Shown here: positions 50,501-56,768 of the stretch, piece by piece
Numbering within the stretch: position 1 is the stretch's first letter
How the letters are laid out: each line of letters starts with the position of its first letter
Assembly (NCBI RefSeq): GCF_029784155.1
Contig: NC_073693.1
Coordinates: forward strand, 141,101,988-141,165,987
Source of the DNA: Uranotaenia lowii
Lineage: Eukaryota > Arthropoda > Insecta > Diptera > Culicidae
Direction: 5' to 3'
Length of the DNA stretch: 64,000 nucleotides
The notes under the pieces: model-generated
The model's database searches: none
The model's input: only the letters and a program-made list of their open reading frames with translations
Told to the model about the DNA's origin: nothing
Translations under genes and position numbers: made by a program

Positions 50501-50832
50501 GCGGCAGTTAGAAGAAGAGAAATCGAATCAGAAGAATCATACTGAGACACAGGTGAGTTGATGAATCGCACAGTGAACTTGAACCAATAATAATGTGTTT
50601 TAATAATAATGGTGAATCAATTATATAACTTTACTTTTGCTTTTAGACATCCTCCTTGAAAAAAACTATCAGTGAACTGGAAGAACAAATCGCAGATCTC
50701 AAAGCATTGTTAGCCACCAGTGAAGACGAAATCAGTCAAAAATCGAAGGAAATTCAAAAGCTTGTGGAACAATGTAAACAGGAGCAATCTCTAAACGAAA
50801 AGTTGAACGAACAACTGGAAACAGCTATCGAG
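37695..50832 (+). CDS. Large coiled-coil protein, N-proximal and central part (3 exons); CENP-E-like candidate
   Basis: Exons: 37695-37853, 47024-50552 and 50647-50832, the last running into the gap at a codon border. Junctions are GT..AG and in phase (2, then 0). The visible part is about 1290 residues of nearly unbroken heptad coiled coil, starting CKELEEELRELQEFTNLEK and running through exon 47024-50552, one 3.5-kb exon. One acidic Ser/Asp/Met break (LVDSMGDSSMSDSMERQSPM) lies near residue 250. The start codon and earlier exons are not in the window. The C-terminal part is almost certainly at 25332-23865, giving at least 1,710 residues. LQEFTNLE resembles the region after the motor in CENP-E, a weak clue. 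The 9.2-kb intron 37854-47023 holds nested transposons. Confidence 0.85.
38459..38472. repeat. Target-site duplication of the LINE, left copy
   Basis: GCTCTTATGATCTT, identical to 45551-45564. Confidence 0.9.
38569..43836 (-). CDS. LINE ORF2: repeat-rich N-terminus, endonuclease, reverse transcriptase, RNase H
   Basis: A 1755-residue protein. Residues 1-555 are Ser/Thr/Pro/Gln-rich with four copies of a motif LSQAPxLIxGISVAASDWQP...KVCTP at about 46-73, 163-192, 293-322 and 421-449. The AP-like endonuclease begins near 557 (FALQWNINGL) with GDFNAHHPSWGS and SDHFPIEV. RT contains LDLSKAYNR, GVPQGSVLAVTLF and the catalytic VYADDILL. RNase H has LYTDGSK, SAEAAAIALA, FSDSASV and GNTEADKLA, so the D-E-D-D set is present. 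The tail has CDLCNVRQTVEHILIEC (CX2CX7HX4C). It follows ORF1 after 42 bases. Nicking, target-primed reverse transcription and removal of RNA are the expected roles. Confidence 0.95.
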   Translation of the reverse strand: MSKQNSKQHQNYKYSQRKSQQKPGTQQINTPSGDYTRTILSPPLSLSQAPSMISKISVAASDWQPGGTQVCTPINVNQPVSIGLHIPALTTKTTISSPNVPSAIYQHPLQPDDNYLTGKLNTETNNKNLQHQGYETASKPATGTTTIPRSTSVVKSTTTPPRSLSQAPPLIHGISVAASDRQPGNTKVCTPKMTISTAHIAKNISSVATETSTSPYQRLSLRNSPDHSAQQNTTEHPTILNSSSRNEFRSTLSSMHSSTHHGYQQRSSALTRTRSQQNTLGGDNTRSTTPPSHSLSQASPLILGTSVTASDWQSGSTKVCTPKMISPTTDIAKHISSVIIGSSKSPRREPSFHHHSSSPLQQTATDHLPHPSPAPQIESRSMQQHSIHHERVTLPLTGSEQNYTSRDDHTRDATPPSPQHSLSQAPSLIHGISMAASDWQPGSIKVCTPSNANRPVVSVNHLPGTSTLQPIKNALITDSPDWDPGEGTSTRFAENRRPVHKNHRNRTTSTRNSLPAADEITNENFAPPDAPPDNYQRSESSESVDPLNDLLSRANRFALQWNINGLTHNFNDLSLLISPNPPAALALQEIHRVNTAVLNSWFSGKYTWYVKNGITCYQNVALAIRNPTPHSSIQLDSPLLAVGVVLHTHTPTTVISIYLPPGKIPELGKQLSKLISQLNGRFVILGDFNAHHPSWGSLKSDHRGNIILETAEKHDLTILNNGTETFIRGQARSAIDLSLCSREFANNLDWFVHRDPRGSDHFPIEVTIRKSPPLISRRQRWVYDQADWDNFDTWIENQLEPNTCYGIEELNDIFYQAGQNSIPRTDGKRRKKATRWWNKEVALAVKIRRKSLRAFKKLSQNDPKFEEYHRKYCLARNNCRKIICESKKLSWEDFLNGIGPQSSSTELWSRVNSLNGKKRAQGFFIKLDDHYTDDPSEIVEGLGNYFEELSATRNYSSSFRAQKERAEANATNFHHMEYIDEDYNQPFSMNEFLFALQNSKGRSAGPCSIGYPMLKRLPLSAKSALLAAFNRLWNEGDFPAIWKTSLVVPIPKTGCSSREPNHFRPISLTCCPSKILERMVNRRLVTILEENDLLDKRQHAFRRGYGTSTYLADLGEIINEAFSNNHHVDIASLDLSKAYNRTWKEGILKQLHLLRIGGKLGKFIQNFLSDRTFRVVIGTSYSSIKKEENGVPQGSVLAVTLFLIAMNTIFKNLNKGINILVYADDILLVVTGRSIKINRRKLQTAVNQISKWAKSMGFTMAPEKCLRSHFCLENHIPWKLKIELDGVPIPYKKEPKILGITFDRRFNFDSHCRKVKQDLKNRVRLIEMISKKRTISNRNTILNVGNSIVTSKLLYGLEITCHSFEKIISILGPTYNKIIRHASGLLPSSPALASCAEAGVLPFHSIVALSTVKKAINIAEKTNKNVCLYSTARNIFRKYTKLHLPNTEQVIRLGDRRWNSHIPKVNWEIKKNVRAGDNQMKILACFNAFVATKFRNHEKLYTDGSKLADKVGAGLFGSSLEIARSLPQQISVFSAEAAAIALALHHSSSTGKFVIFSDSASVLLAIQNPRNRHPWIQHIQLTASDNFIFCWIPGHSGIHGNTEADKLAAIGRNEEQYDVGIPKPDLSYWAKSKIWDAWISEWRTNRNLNLAKIKGDPRKWKDRPSRKEQVVLSRLRVGHTRYTHRHYVSGEPARTCDLCNVRQTVEHILIECPELQGPREAYQIGVSIRNILSNDEVEEEKLLCFLKESYLFNDM
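43879..45258 (-). CDS. LINE ORF1: gag-like zinc-knuckle RNA-binding protein
   Basis: A 459-residue protein that would bind the LINE RNA and form the retrotransposition particle. The middle has three Cys/His clusters: CRKCSAYGHSIKNC (CX2CX4HX4C), CLTCSQTH...C and CRHCEGSHSPVSKDC. After these come a coiled coil (IKLLREELEKVRNQM, YVSLKNELEELKSHL) and a Ser/Asn/Lys-rich low-complexity tail. The N-terminal half resembles the RRM-like part of ORF1 proteins in position, not in clear sequence. The start at 45258 follows a 292-bp leader. Intact. Confidence 0.92.
   Translation of the reverse strand: MEGPPPGDPPYPGEKRLPAYMTSRHNDGILRVLQLSAKGSDIDQPNLETEQPRLPPNPFLIARSIEAAIGYENRHLVSAAKEARGTRYVLRTQSPIVYKALICMTHLVDKEKTQVEVIDHPRFNFTKGVVFDQDTTDVSEDELLQELLEQGVTSVRRITKKINEKETKNTPLCVLTFRGTVRPKYVYFGMIRTNVRPYYDSVLICRKCSAYGHSIKNCTNEAVCLTCSQTHTTPENQQCKNPPFCRHCEGSHSPVSKDCPIFRKEEAVIRLKTDRGITFSEARKEIEESTRNTSYSSKVQSRLSEVSDKDREIKLLREELEKVRNQMKDYVSLKNELEELKSHLQNVFKPANKNPEPENSSTSKSLKTPNAEINPKPRISRKDSSSNTNNQNNTNHKLTKVSTQQLSSNTTKNYSRSVSRKRVMDISPPTAEPKKSNNCPEPSHEIVISTEIEMLDDSE
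45551..45564. repeat. Target-site duplication of the LINE, right copy
   Basis: GCTCTTATGATCTT, identical to 38459-38472. Confidence 0.9.
46367..47023. other. 3' end of the large coiled-coil intron
   Basis: No gene seen; ends in the acceptor CGGTAG at 47018-47023. Confidence 0.4.
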
Positions 50833-51332
50833 NNNNNNNNNNNNNNNNNNNNNNNNNNNNNNNNNNNNNNNNNNNNNNNNNNNNNNNNNNNNNNNNNNNN
50901 NNNNNNNNNNNNNNNNNNNNNNNNNNNNNNNNNNNNNNNNNNNNNNNNNNNNNNNNNNNNNNNNNNNNNNNNNNNNNNNNNNNNNNNNNNNNNNNNNNNN
51001 NNNNNNNNNNNNNNNNNNNNNNNNNNNNNNNNNNNNNNNNNNNNNNNNNNNNNNNNNNNNNNNNNNNNNNNNNNNNNNNNNNNNNNNNNNNNNNNNNNNN
51101 NNNNNNNNNNNNNNNNNNNNNNNNNNNNNNNNNNNNNNNNNNNNNNNNNNNNNNNNNNNNNNNNNNNNNNNNNNNNNNNNNNNNNNNNNNNNNNNNNNNN
51201 NNNNNNNNNNNNNNNNNNNNNNNNNNNNNNNNNNNNNNNNNNNNNNNNNNNNNNNNNNNNNNNNNNNNNNNNNNNNNNNNNNNNNNNNNNNNNNNNNNNN
51301 NNNNNNNNNNNNNNNNNNNNNNNNNNNNNNNN
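50833..51332. other. Assembly gap, 500 N
   Basis: Exactly 500 N. Exactly 25,000 bases separate it from the first gap. Confidence 0.99.
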
Positions 51333-51630
51333 CGCTCCTGAAGAACAAAAAGGGCTTATTTTGGGGGAACAAATTCAAGCTGAAGAAGGAGAAGAACCAA
51401 CGGAAACCTCCACATCAAAGTTCAACTGGTCCGATACCATTCGAACGACTCTGCTGTCCAAAAACAACGAAATGAAGCTGGACAAACTGAAGAAAAAGGT
51501 TCTGAAGAAGTATCGTCAGTTTTTGGGAAGCAGCGAAGAAACGTGTGATAAAATCGAACGCAAGTTCAGCAAAAAGATTACCAAGCTAGGCTTGGTAGTG
51601 GATAACGATAGGGTTCGACTGATTGAATGA
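51333..51630 (+). CDS. LYAR: LYAR-like cell growth-regulating nucleolar protein, C-terminal part only
   Basis: The frame is open from the gap to TGA at 51628-51630. The final 70 residues (KFNWSDTIRTTLL...MKLDKLKKKVLKKY...FSKKITKLGLVVDNDRVRLIE) match the conserved C-terminal domain of LYAR (FNW..TI, KLRKKVL, FNKKI motifs). LYAR is a nucleolar zinc-finger protein that supports rRNA synthesis and growth. The N-terminal C2HC finger is missing; it should lie before the gap but was not found near either end of the 25-kb block. Reading straight back across the gap into the coiled-coil exon gives a frame conflict (GAG CGC TCC TGA), so the two are different genes. A polyadenylation signal AATAAA is at 51832-51837. 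Confidence 0.75.
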
Positions 51631-52043
51631 AAAATATAAAAAAATTTATATTAGAAATTGGAAAATTTGTTTTCACTCAATAACATAGAATACAACTGGT
51701 CCTAAATGACTGCCTTGAGGGTCCCTTATTTTAGTATTAGTTTTTTGGAGACGAAGTAGTCGAAAAAAATTTATGATTTATTGTAATTGTAATTGGGATT
51801 TTTATCATTTGTATCTGATGATTTGTTAACAAATAAACTAAATTAACATCAAGAGTTTTTTTTGGCAAAAGGCGTTTTCGAAGAGCAAAAATCAGCAATG
51901 CTAACGGTAATACCTTTCTATATTTTCAAATGCTTCTTCATTATCTCCCAATTTATACTGTGCTGACCCAACGTCAGCTTCAATGCCTGGTAGCAGCACC
52001 CGCTTTTCCAAATCAAAAAGAATACACGACACCCGTGAGCCGC
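51631..52043. other. Convergent 3' region of LYAR-like and COX6B genes
   Basis: AT-rich 3' sequences of both genes. AATAAA at 51832 fits the plus-strand gene. No further gene. Confidence 0.4.
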
Positions 52044-52307
52044 CTAGATCCTGCCGGGGAAGGTACCTTCTTCCCGCTGGGAGTCCCACTTCTCGATCCA
52101 CCCATTGGGACAGATGTCCGAGTACACGTTCTTGAAGTACTTGCACACGCTGTCGCCCTCGCCCTTGATCTTCTCGCAGCGGAAAAAGTCCACGTAGCTC
52201 TGGAAGCAGTACTTCGTTTGGTTCTGGTTCGGGAAGCGGGGATCGAAGGGAGCCGGCGTCAGCTGGACGCCAGTTTCCTTTACTTCTACTTTTGGTGGGG
52301 GAGCCAT
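52044..52307 (-). CDS. COX6B: Cytochrome c oxidase subunit 6B, copy 1
   Basis: An 87-residue nuclear-coded subunit of respiratory complex IV that sits on the intermembrane-space side and bridges the dimer. The twin-Cys motif is CFQSYVDFFRC (CX9C) and CKYFKNVYSDIC (CX10C), the COX6B signature that forms two disulfides. FDPRFPNQNQTKYC and the C-terminal WIEKWDSQREEGTFPGRI are typical. Length equals the family norm (human 86). Single exon, start at 52307. Its N-terminus (MAPPPKVEVKETGVQL) is longer than that of copy 2 at 54640-54873. Import depends on the Mia40/ALR relay; an ALR gene lies 6.6 kb to the right. Confidence 0.95.
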   Translation of the reverse strand: MAPPPKVEVKETGVQLTPAPFDPRFPNQNQTKYCFQSYVDFFRCEKIKGEGDSVCKYFKNVYSDICPNGWIEKWDSQREEGTFPGRI

Positions 52308-54639
52308 TTTCGGATGCGGTTGCTGGTGGGGTGCGGGATAGAAATGATTTCGTTTAGAATGGGTATAAAGAAAATTGGCTACGAGGAGACCTTCTTCGTT
52401 TTGTCGGGGAAATGCAGATTGAGTAAGAATGCTTTTAGTTTTTGTAGTAAAGGAAATTTTCCAACAAAAAAGGTCTCCTAGGTTGTGTTACGAAACCACG
52501 AGCAATTTTTCCATAACGATGTTTTATTATAAGTAGGTAGGTAATTGGGATGTTTCAGAACAAAATATTTTTATTACAAATAAACTGGACATGAAATTTA
52601 TGGACGAAAACCAATGAGTTCAAGGTAATTTTAGATGCAGAAAAAATGATAGGAATATTTTTTTACTAAATTTATAGGGAAATTGTTTTGAACTACGAAT
52701 CATTATGACACACGTTAGTTGTTGGGTATTCATTAAACAGAATGTTTTTACTACGGTCGTGGGAGGGAAACACAAAATGTAGCAACAAACGTTATTTGTT
52801 TCAATCGAACGAAATGAGACTCCGCAGTTTCTGATGGATTGGTTCATGAATCTTACAAAAATTACAAATAAATGCGTTAGCTTGGACGATTTCTTTATTC
52901 CTCTTGTAACTAATAAATCAACCCATGCATTTTAACGTGCAAATGAGCATTAACAATCTGCTTACAAAAGGAATAGAATAATTGATTTTTCGATTGCAGT
53001 ACCTATAATTCAATTGTTGGTTTGAAATTTGAACCCTTATCTAAACTATTGTCAATTGGGCACTTTCAGACTTCATTTTTATTTTCTTTTAGCTTCCAAG
53101 CAACATTATTTATTTTAGACCCCTAATAAGAAATTAGAAATTGTACGATGTTCCATAATTACTATTTCATGGAATGGTCCCTTAAAGCCCAGGAAAAAAA
53201 TCCCTCATCAGTTTAGAGTGTCAATTCTATGAAATAACGCTATCTATCTCTCAATCGACCTTGATAATTTTTTTTTAAATTCTTGTCACCCTTACGTGAT
53301 TTTTCAAATTCGAATGCCAAACCCAGGTAGTTCAATGAGAAACAGCAAGGCCGTTATAAAACACCTGAAAGGGTTAAGCCAAGCACTCATTTAATATAGG
53401 TAGATAATCAATTATCGTTGTTGCAGAAAACAAAGCCTTCGGTTGATAAATTTTAAAGCTGATCATTTACAACTTGAGGAATTTGAATTCAGATTTGCTA
53501 GAAGTTTTTCTCTAACATCAACATCATTTTTTTATCTATAAAAAGGTTAACTAAAAAAAGCAAATTTCAATCAAATTGAAAATTGATTCCAGAGATTTTA
53601 ACCTAAGATTTTTTTTTCAAACCCTCAATATATTCGACATATTTGGACAAATTCCCAGTTTAAACATTTTTATGCCACACGCCTTATTATGATCTGAGAA
53701 AAAGGTGCGAAAACCAAATCAGTCTGACGTGAAAAGTGTAAATTGATAAAATCCACATGAAGATTTCCTGGATTGGTTTAAAATGTTCCCAAAACGGTGT
53801 TGAATAGTTTAAAAATTATCCTCTAATATTATTACTTTCGATATATATTGAAATGAAAAAAAAAAGGTTAAGATGAGTGTGATTATTCTGCAATGTAATG
53901 AGAAATTAAAAAAAATCGAATCTTCTTTTGTATGTTGAGTTTTCTAATAATGATTTTGATAGTAAAGTTATTAGTCTTTAATAATGATTTTTTTATTGAG
54001 GAATTTAACAGCAAGCTGTTATTCTTCCCAACAATAATAATGAACGATGAAAATGTTCCTAATAATAGTTTAACTCAAACCCACGTGCAAATCAAGGACA
54101 TAATACTGAAACTTATAAATTTTAACAATATTTACATACACATCTCTAGTGCACATTCCAATGGAAGGAACCGCAAAACAATGGTTAGTATCATTTTGGA
54201 TGTTATTATTCACGCTCACTCTGTCCGTGTCTATTCTACTTCAAATTATTATTGACAATGTGGTCAAACAAAACAAATCATTTGAAAATATTTTTACATA
54301 CCTTGGTTTTAAAATTATAATTTTTGTAAATTTCAATTTAAATGAAAACAAAAAAATGCCAATTGCTTAAACATTTCTTTCTCGGCAATGGTAAAACAAT
54401 CGCTCGACAGTTAATTATTTTATTATGCACTTTCAATCGTACACTAGTATAGTAACGGAATTTACTTTCTGTGCTAAGCGACTAAACAAATCTCAGCGTT
54501 GGTAGCCAATTCGGAAATTTTTGTAATCGATATTGCTCCAATTATAAAATTTCGAATTTAGAGATTTACAAAACAAAACAGATGCTTAAAATTTGCTAAC
54601 TGTCGATAGACCTCGGGGTTGCGCTCCCTCCCTCTCCCT
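52308..54639. other. Region between COX6B copies, no firm gene
   Basis: AT-rich DNA without a convincing gene. A short frame at 54161-54370 begins MEGTAKQWLVSFW and contains a hydrophobic stretch that could be a membrane helix, but the composition fits chance AT-rich sequence. On the minus strand AATAAA at 54424-54419 may end the copy 2 transcript. Confidence 0.35.
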
Positions 54640-54873
54640 CTAGATCCGACCGGGGAACGAACCCTCGGACCGTTGGCCCTCCCACTTCTCGACCCAAGCA
54701 TTGGGGCAGAGATCGGCCACGGCATTCTTGAAGTACTTGCACACGGACGCGTTCGAACCCTTGACCTTCTCGCAGCGGTGCCAATCCAGATAGCTCTGGT
54801 AGCAGTGCTTGGTTTGGTTCGTGTTCGGAAAGCGCGGATCGAACGGGGTCGCCTTCATTGGGAGAGTGGCCAT
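54640..54873 (-). CDS. COX6B: Cytochrome c oxidase subunit 6B, copy 2
   Basis: A 77-residue COX6B with CYQSYLDWHRC (CX9C) and CKYFKNAVADLC (CX10C) and a C-terminus (WVEKWEGQRSEGSFPGRI) like copy 1. The DWHRC form is the usual metazoan one; copy 1 has DFFRC. The N-terminus is short (MATLPMKATPFDPRF). Single exon on the same strand as copy 1, 2.3 kb upstream of it, so the pair is a tandem duplication, old by its divergence. Codon use is more GC-rich than in its surroundings. One copy may be tissue-specific, for example testis, as in vertebrates; this is inference. Confidence 0.95.
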   Translation of the reverse strand: MATLPMKATPFDPRFPNTNQTKHCYQSYLDWHRCEKVKGSNASVCKYFKNAVADLCPNAWVEKWEGQRSEGSFPGRI

Positions 54874-55526
54874 TTTTTGTGGGTGTGTGTTCGATTTGCT
54901 TTTTTTCCCTAGATGGAACGCGCTGCTTTTGGGAGTGTATGTTTATTTCACGTTTGTCGGTTTTTTCCCCGAAGAAGCAGTAGCAAGGGATATGACGGGC
55001 ATTACAAAAAAATAGATGTTTATTTAGACAATGTGATACACAATTTGTAGTTTTCAGTATAATCTTCTTAAGCGTAGATTTCGGACCCATCGCGAACGAA
55101 AGTAAGAAAATGCATTTTGACCAGGAAAAGAACACTGAAGGGAGAGAAACTTACGAGCTGATGAATCACACATTTCACGATCAATACCCTGAAGTGCATC
55201 CGTGATATAAGCAGTCATGATTAATTTGAGAACAAAACAAAGTTGAATTGTGGAACAATATTTGACTCCGCTTGACACAAGTAGATATGTCGTTCATCGA
55301 AATTATCCTTCAAAGTATTGATCGCTTCTCCTTATAAAAAAAATAGTAAAAATAGAATTGTTTGACATCTTACCTACAAAACAAATTCGTTTGTATTCTG
55401 ATTAATAATGTTACATCAAGACTTAGTATGCATTATCAATTAATCCAACTTATCACTAGAAATACCATGTAGTTATCAAACTTGCAAGTTACTGTTCCCC
55501 AACACTATCATTCTCGCAACACCCAT
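54874..55526. other. Between COX6B copy 2 and the TRIR-like gene
   Basis: Probably the COX6B copy 2 promoter and the TRIR-like 3' UTR. A minus-strand frame from 55218 (MTAYITDALQGIDREMCDSS) ends in a strong donor-like GTAAGT at 55154-55149 but no partner exon was found. Confidence 0.35.
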
Positions 55527-56768
55527 CTACTTCACCAAGGGGCGCGTTTTGGAATCGGCATCGCAGGAAGCGTTCTTATACTTTCGCACTTCTGCCAGAT
55601 ATAGGTTCCATGCATCATTCGGTGTATCTTGGTTCGATTCTTCCACGGGTTTTTGTTTCTTGACGATACCGGTTTTGAGAATTTTTCCTCCTCTCCGACG
55701 ACCGACAATCGAAACTGGCACCGGTTGTTTAGGTGCTGTTCGCTGTGTTGCTGGCACCACGGATGTGACCGTTTGATATGATGGCACAACGGGCATCGCA
55801 GTACTTGGCCCAGCAAAAGCAGTGTCGACTACCATGTGCTGCTGCATTTGTTTGAACATTTCCAAAAAGGAACCATCGTTCGCAAAACCTGTAGCCGAAT
55901 AAGCAGTTTGAGAAGGCTTCGGTTTAGGATAAAGCTTGCCCTCTGCTGCGAGGTGGGCTTGAAGCTTTTCTTGCATCTTTTTCTGAAACTCGATGCGCTC
56001 TTCTTCAGTTTGTATTTCTGGCACAAACTCCTGCTTGGAACTTTTGCCGAAGTTAGATTTAGAAGCGAATGGTACTTCCTTCTTGAAAGAACTGGAAGTC
56101 GCTCCAGGATTGCTATTCTCTGCCTTTTCAGAATCGGACGAGTCCGAACAGTTAGCTTTGCTATCGGCTTCTTCTTTCAATTTTGCTATCGTGGCCTTCA
56201 TATCTGAAAGTTTGCGCAAGTTTTGCAATTCCTGTTCTATTTCTACGGATAGATCTCTTTTAGGTCGTTGTAGTTCATTAGAAGCATTACTTTTGTCGCT
56301 TGTCCTTGATTTGGACCTGGATCTAGATTTCGAATTTGACCTTGATCTTGACCTCGATAAGGATTCGTTACGGAACCGCGAGTTAGACCGGCTGCGCTTC
56401 TTCCTGCGTCTACGATCGTCACGACTTTTACTGCGACTACGATCACGTCTACTGTAATCCCTGTCACGGCCCCGATCACGATCATAACGGCTGCTGTATC
56501 TATCATCTCGGTACCGATCGGAGTGATAACGGTCATCCCATCTATAGTCGTCGTAACGTGAGCGTTCTCGACTTCTATCCCTGTATGAGGAGCGATACCG
56601 ATCACGGGAACGATCGAGATCCCGATCCCTGGAACGGTCTCGCTCTCTAGAACGATTCCGATCCCGGGAGCGGTCTCGATCATGAGAGCGATCTCTGGAA
56701 CGAATCCTGTCTCTGGAGCGATCTCGTCCCCTGGAACGATCCTTTTCTCGAACGCGGTCCTCGGACAT
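55527..56768 (-). CDS. TRIR (C19orf43)-like nuclear protein with N-terminal Arg/Ser domain
   Basis: A 413-residue single-exon protein. Residues 1-165 are an RS/RD-repeat domain (RSRDRSRDR, SRSRSRSNSKSRSRSKS) of the kind that targets nuclear speckles and binds splicing factors. A short helix follows (LSVEIEQELQNLRKLSD). The C-terminus has blocks that match human TRIR: FANDGSFLEMFKQMQ at about 288, VSIVGRRRGGKILKTGIVKKQ at about 352 and DAWNLYLAEVRKYKN...TRPLVK at 385-413. Human TRIR (telomerase RNA component interacting RNase) is about 176 residues and has no RS domain. The role is thus probably nuclear RNA processing. The ATG at 56768 starts the RS run; no upstream exon was identified. Confidence 0.8.
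   Translation of the reverse strand: MSEDRVREKDRSRGRDRSRDRIRSRDRSHDRDRSRDRNRSRERDRSRDRDLDRSRDRYRSSYRDRSRERSRYDDYRWDDRYHSDRYRDDRYSSRYDRDRGRDRDYSRRDRSRSKSRDDRRRRKKRSRSNSRFRNESLSRSRSRSNSKSRSRSKSRTSDKSNASNELQRPKRDLSVEIEQELQNLRKLSDMKATIAKLKEEADSKANCSDSSDSEKAENSNPGATSSSFKKEVPFASKSNFGKSSKQEFVPEIQTEEERIEFQKKMQEKLQAHLAAEGKLYPKPKPSQTAYSATGFANDGSFLEMFKQMQQHMVVDTAFAGPSTAMPVVPSYQTVTSVVPATQRTAPKQPVPVSIVGRRRGGKILKTGIVKKQKPVEESNQDTPNDAWNLYLAEVRKYKNASCDADSKTRPLVK

Noticed and set aside
50656..51630. A 324-codon frame that crosses the second N gap
   Set aside because: The N run cannot contain stops, so the frame is artificial. The two sides are a coiled-coil exon and a LYAR C-terminus.
54149..54370. Short membrane-protein-like frame MEGTAKQWLVSFW
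   Set aside because: The hydrophobic stretch is expected by chance in T-rich DNA; no homolog recognised.
55155..55218. Possible first exon MTAYITDALQGIDREMCDSSA with a GTAAGT donor
   Set aside because: No partner exon or family match was found, and the nearest acceptor would leave an intron of only about 20 bases.
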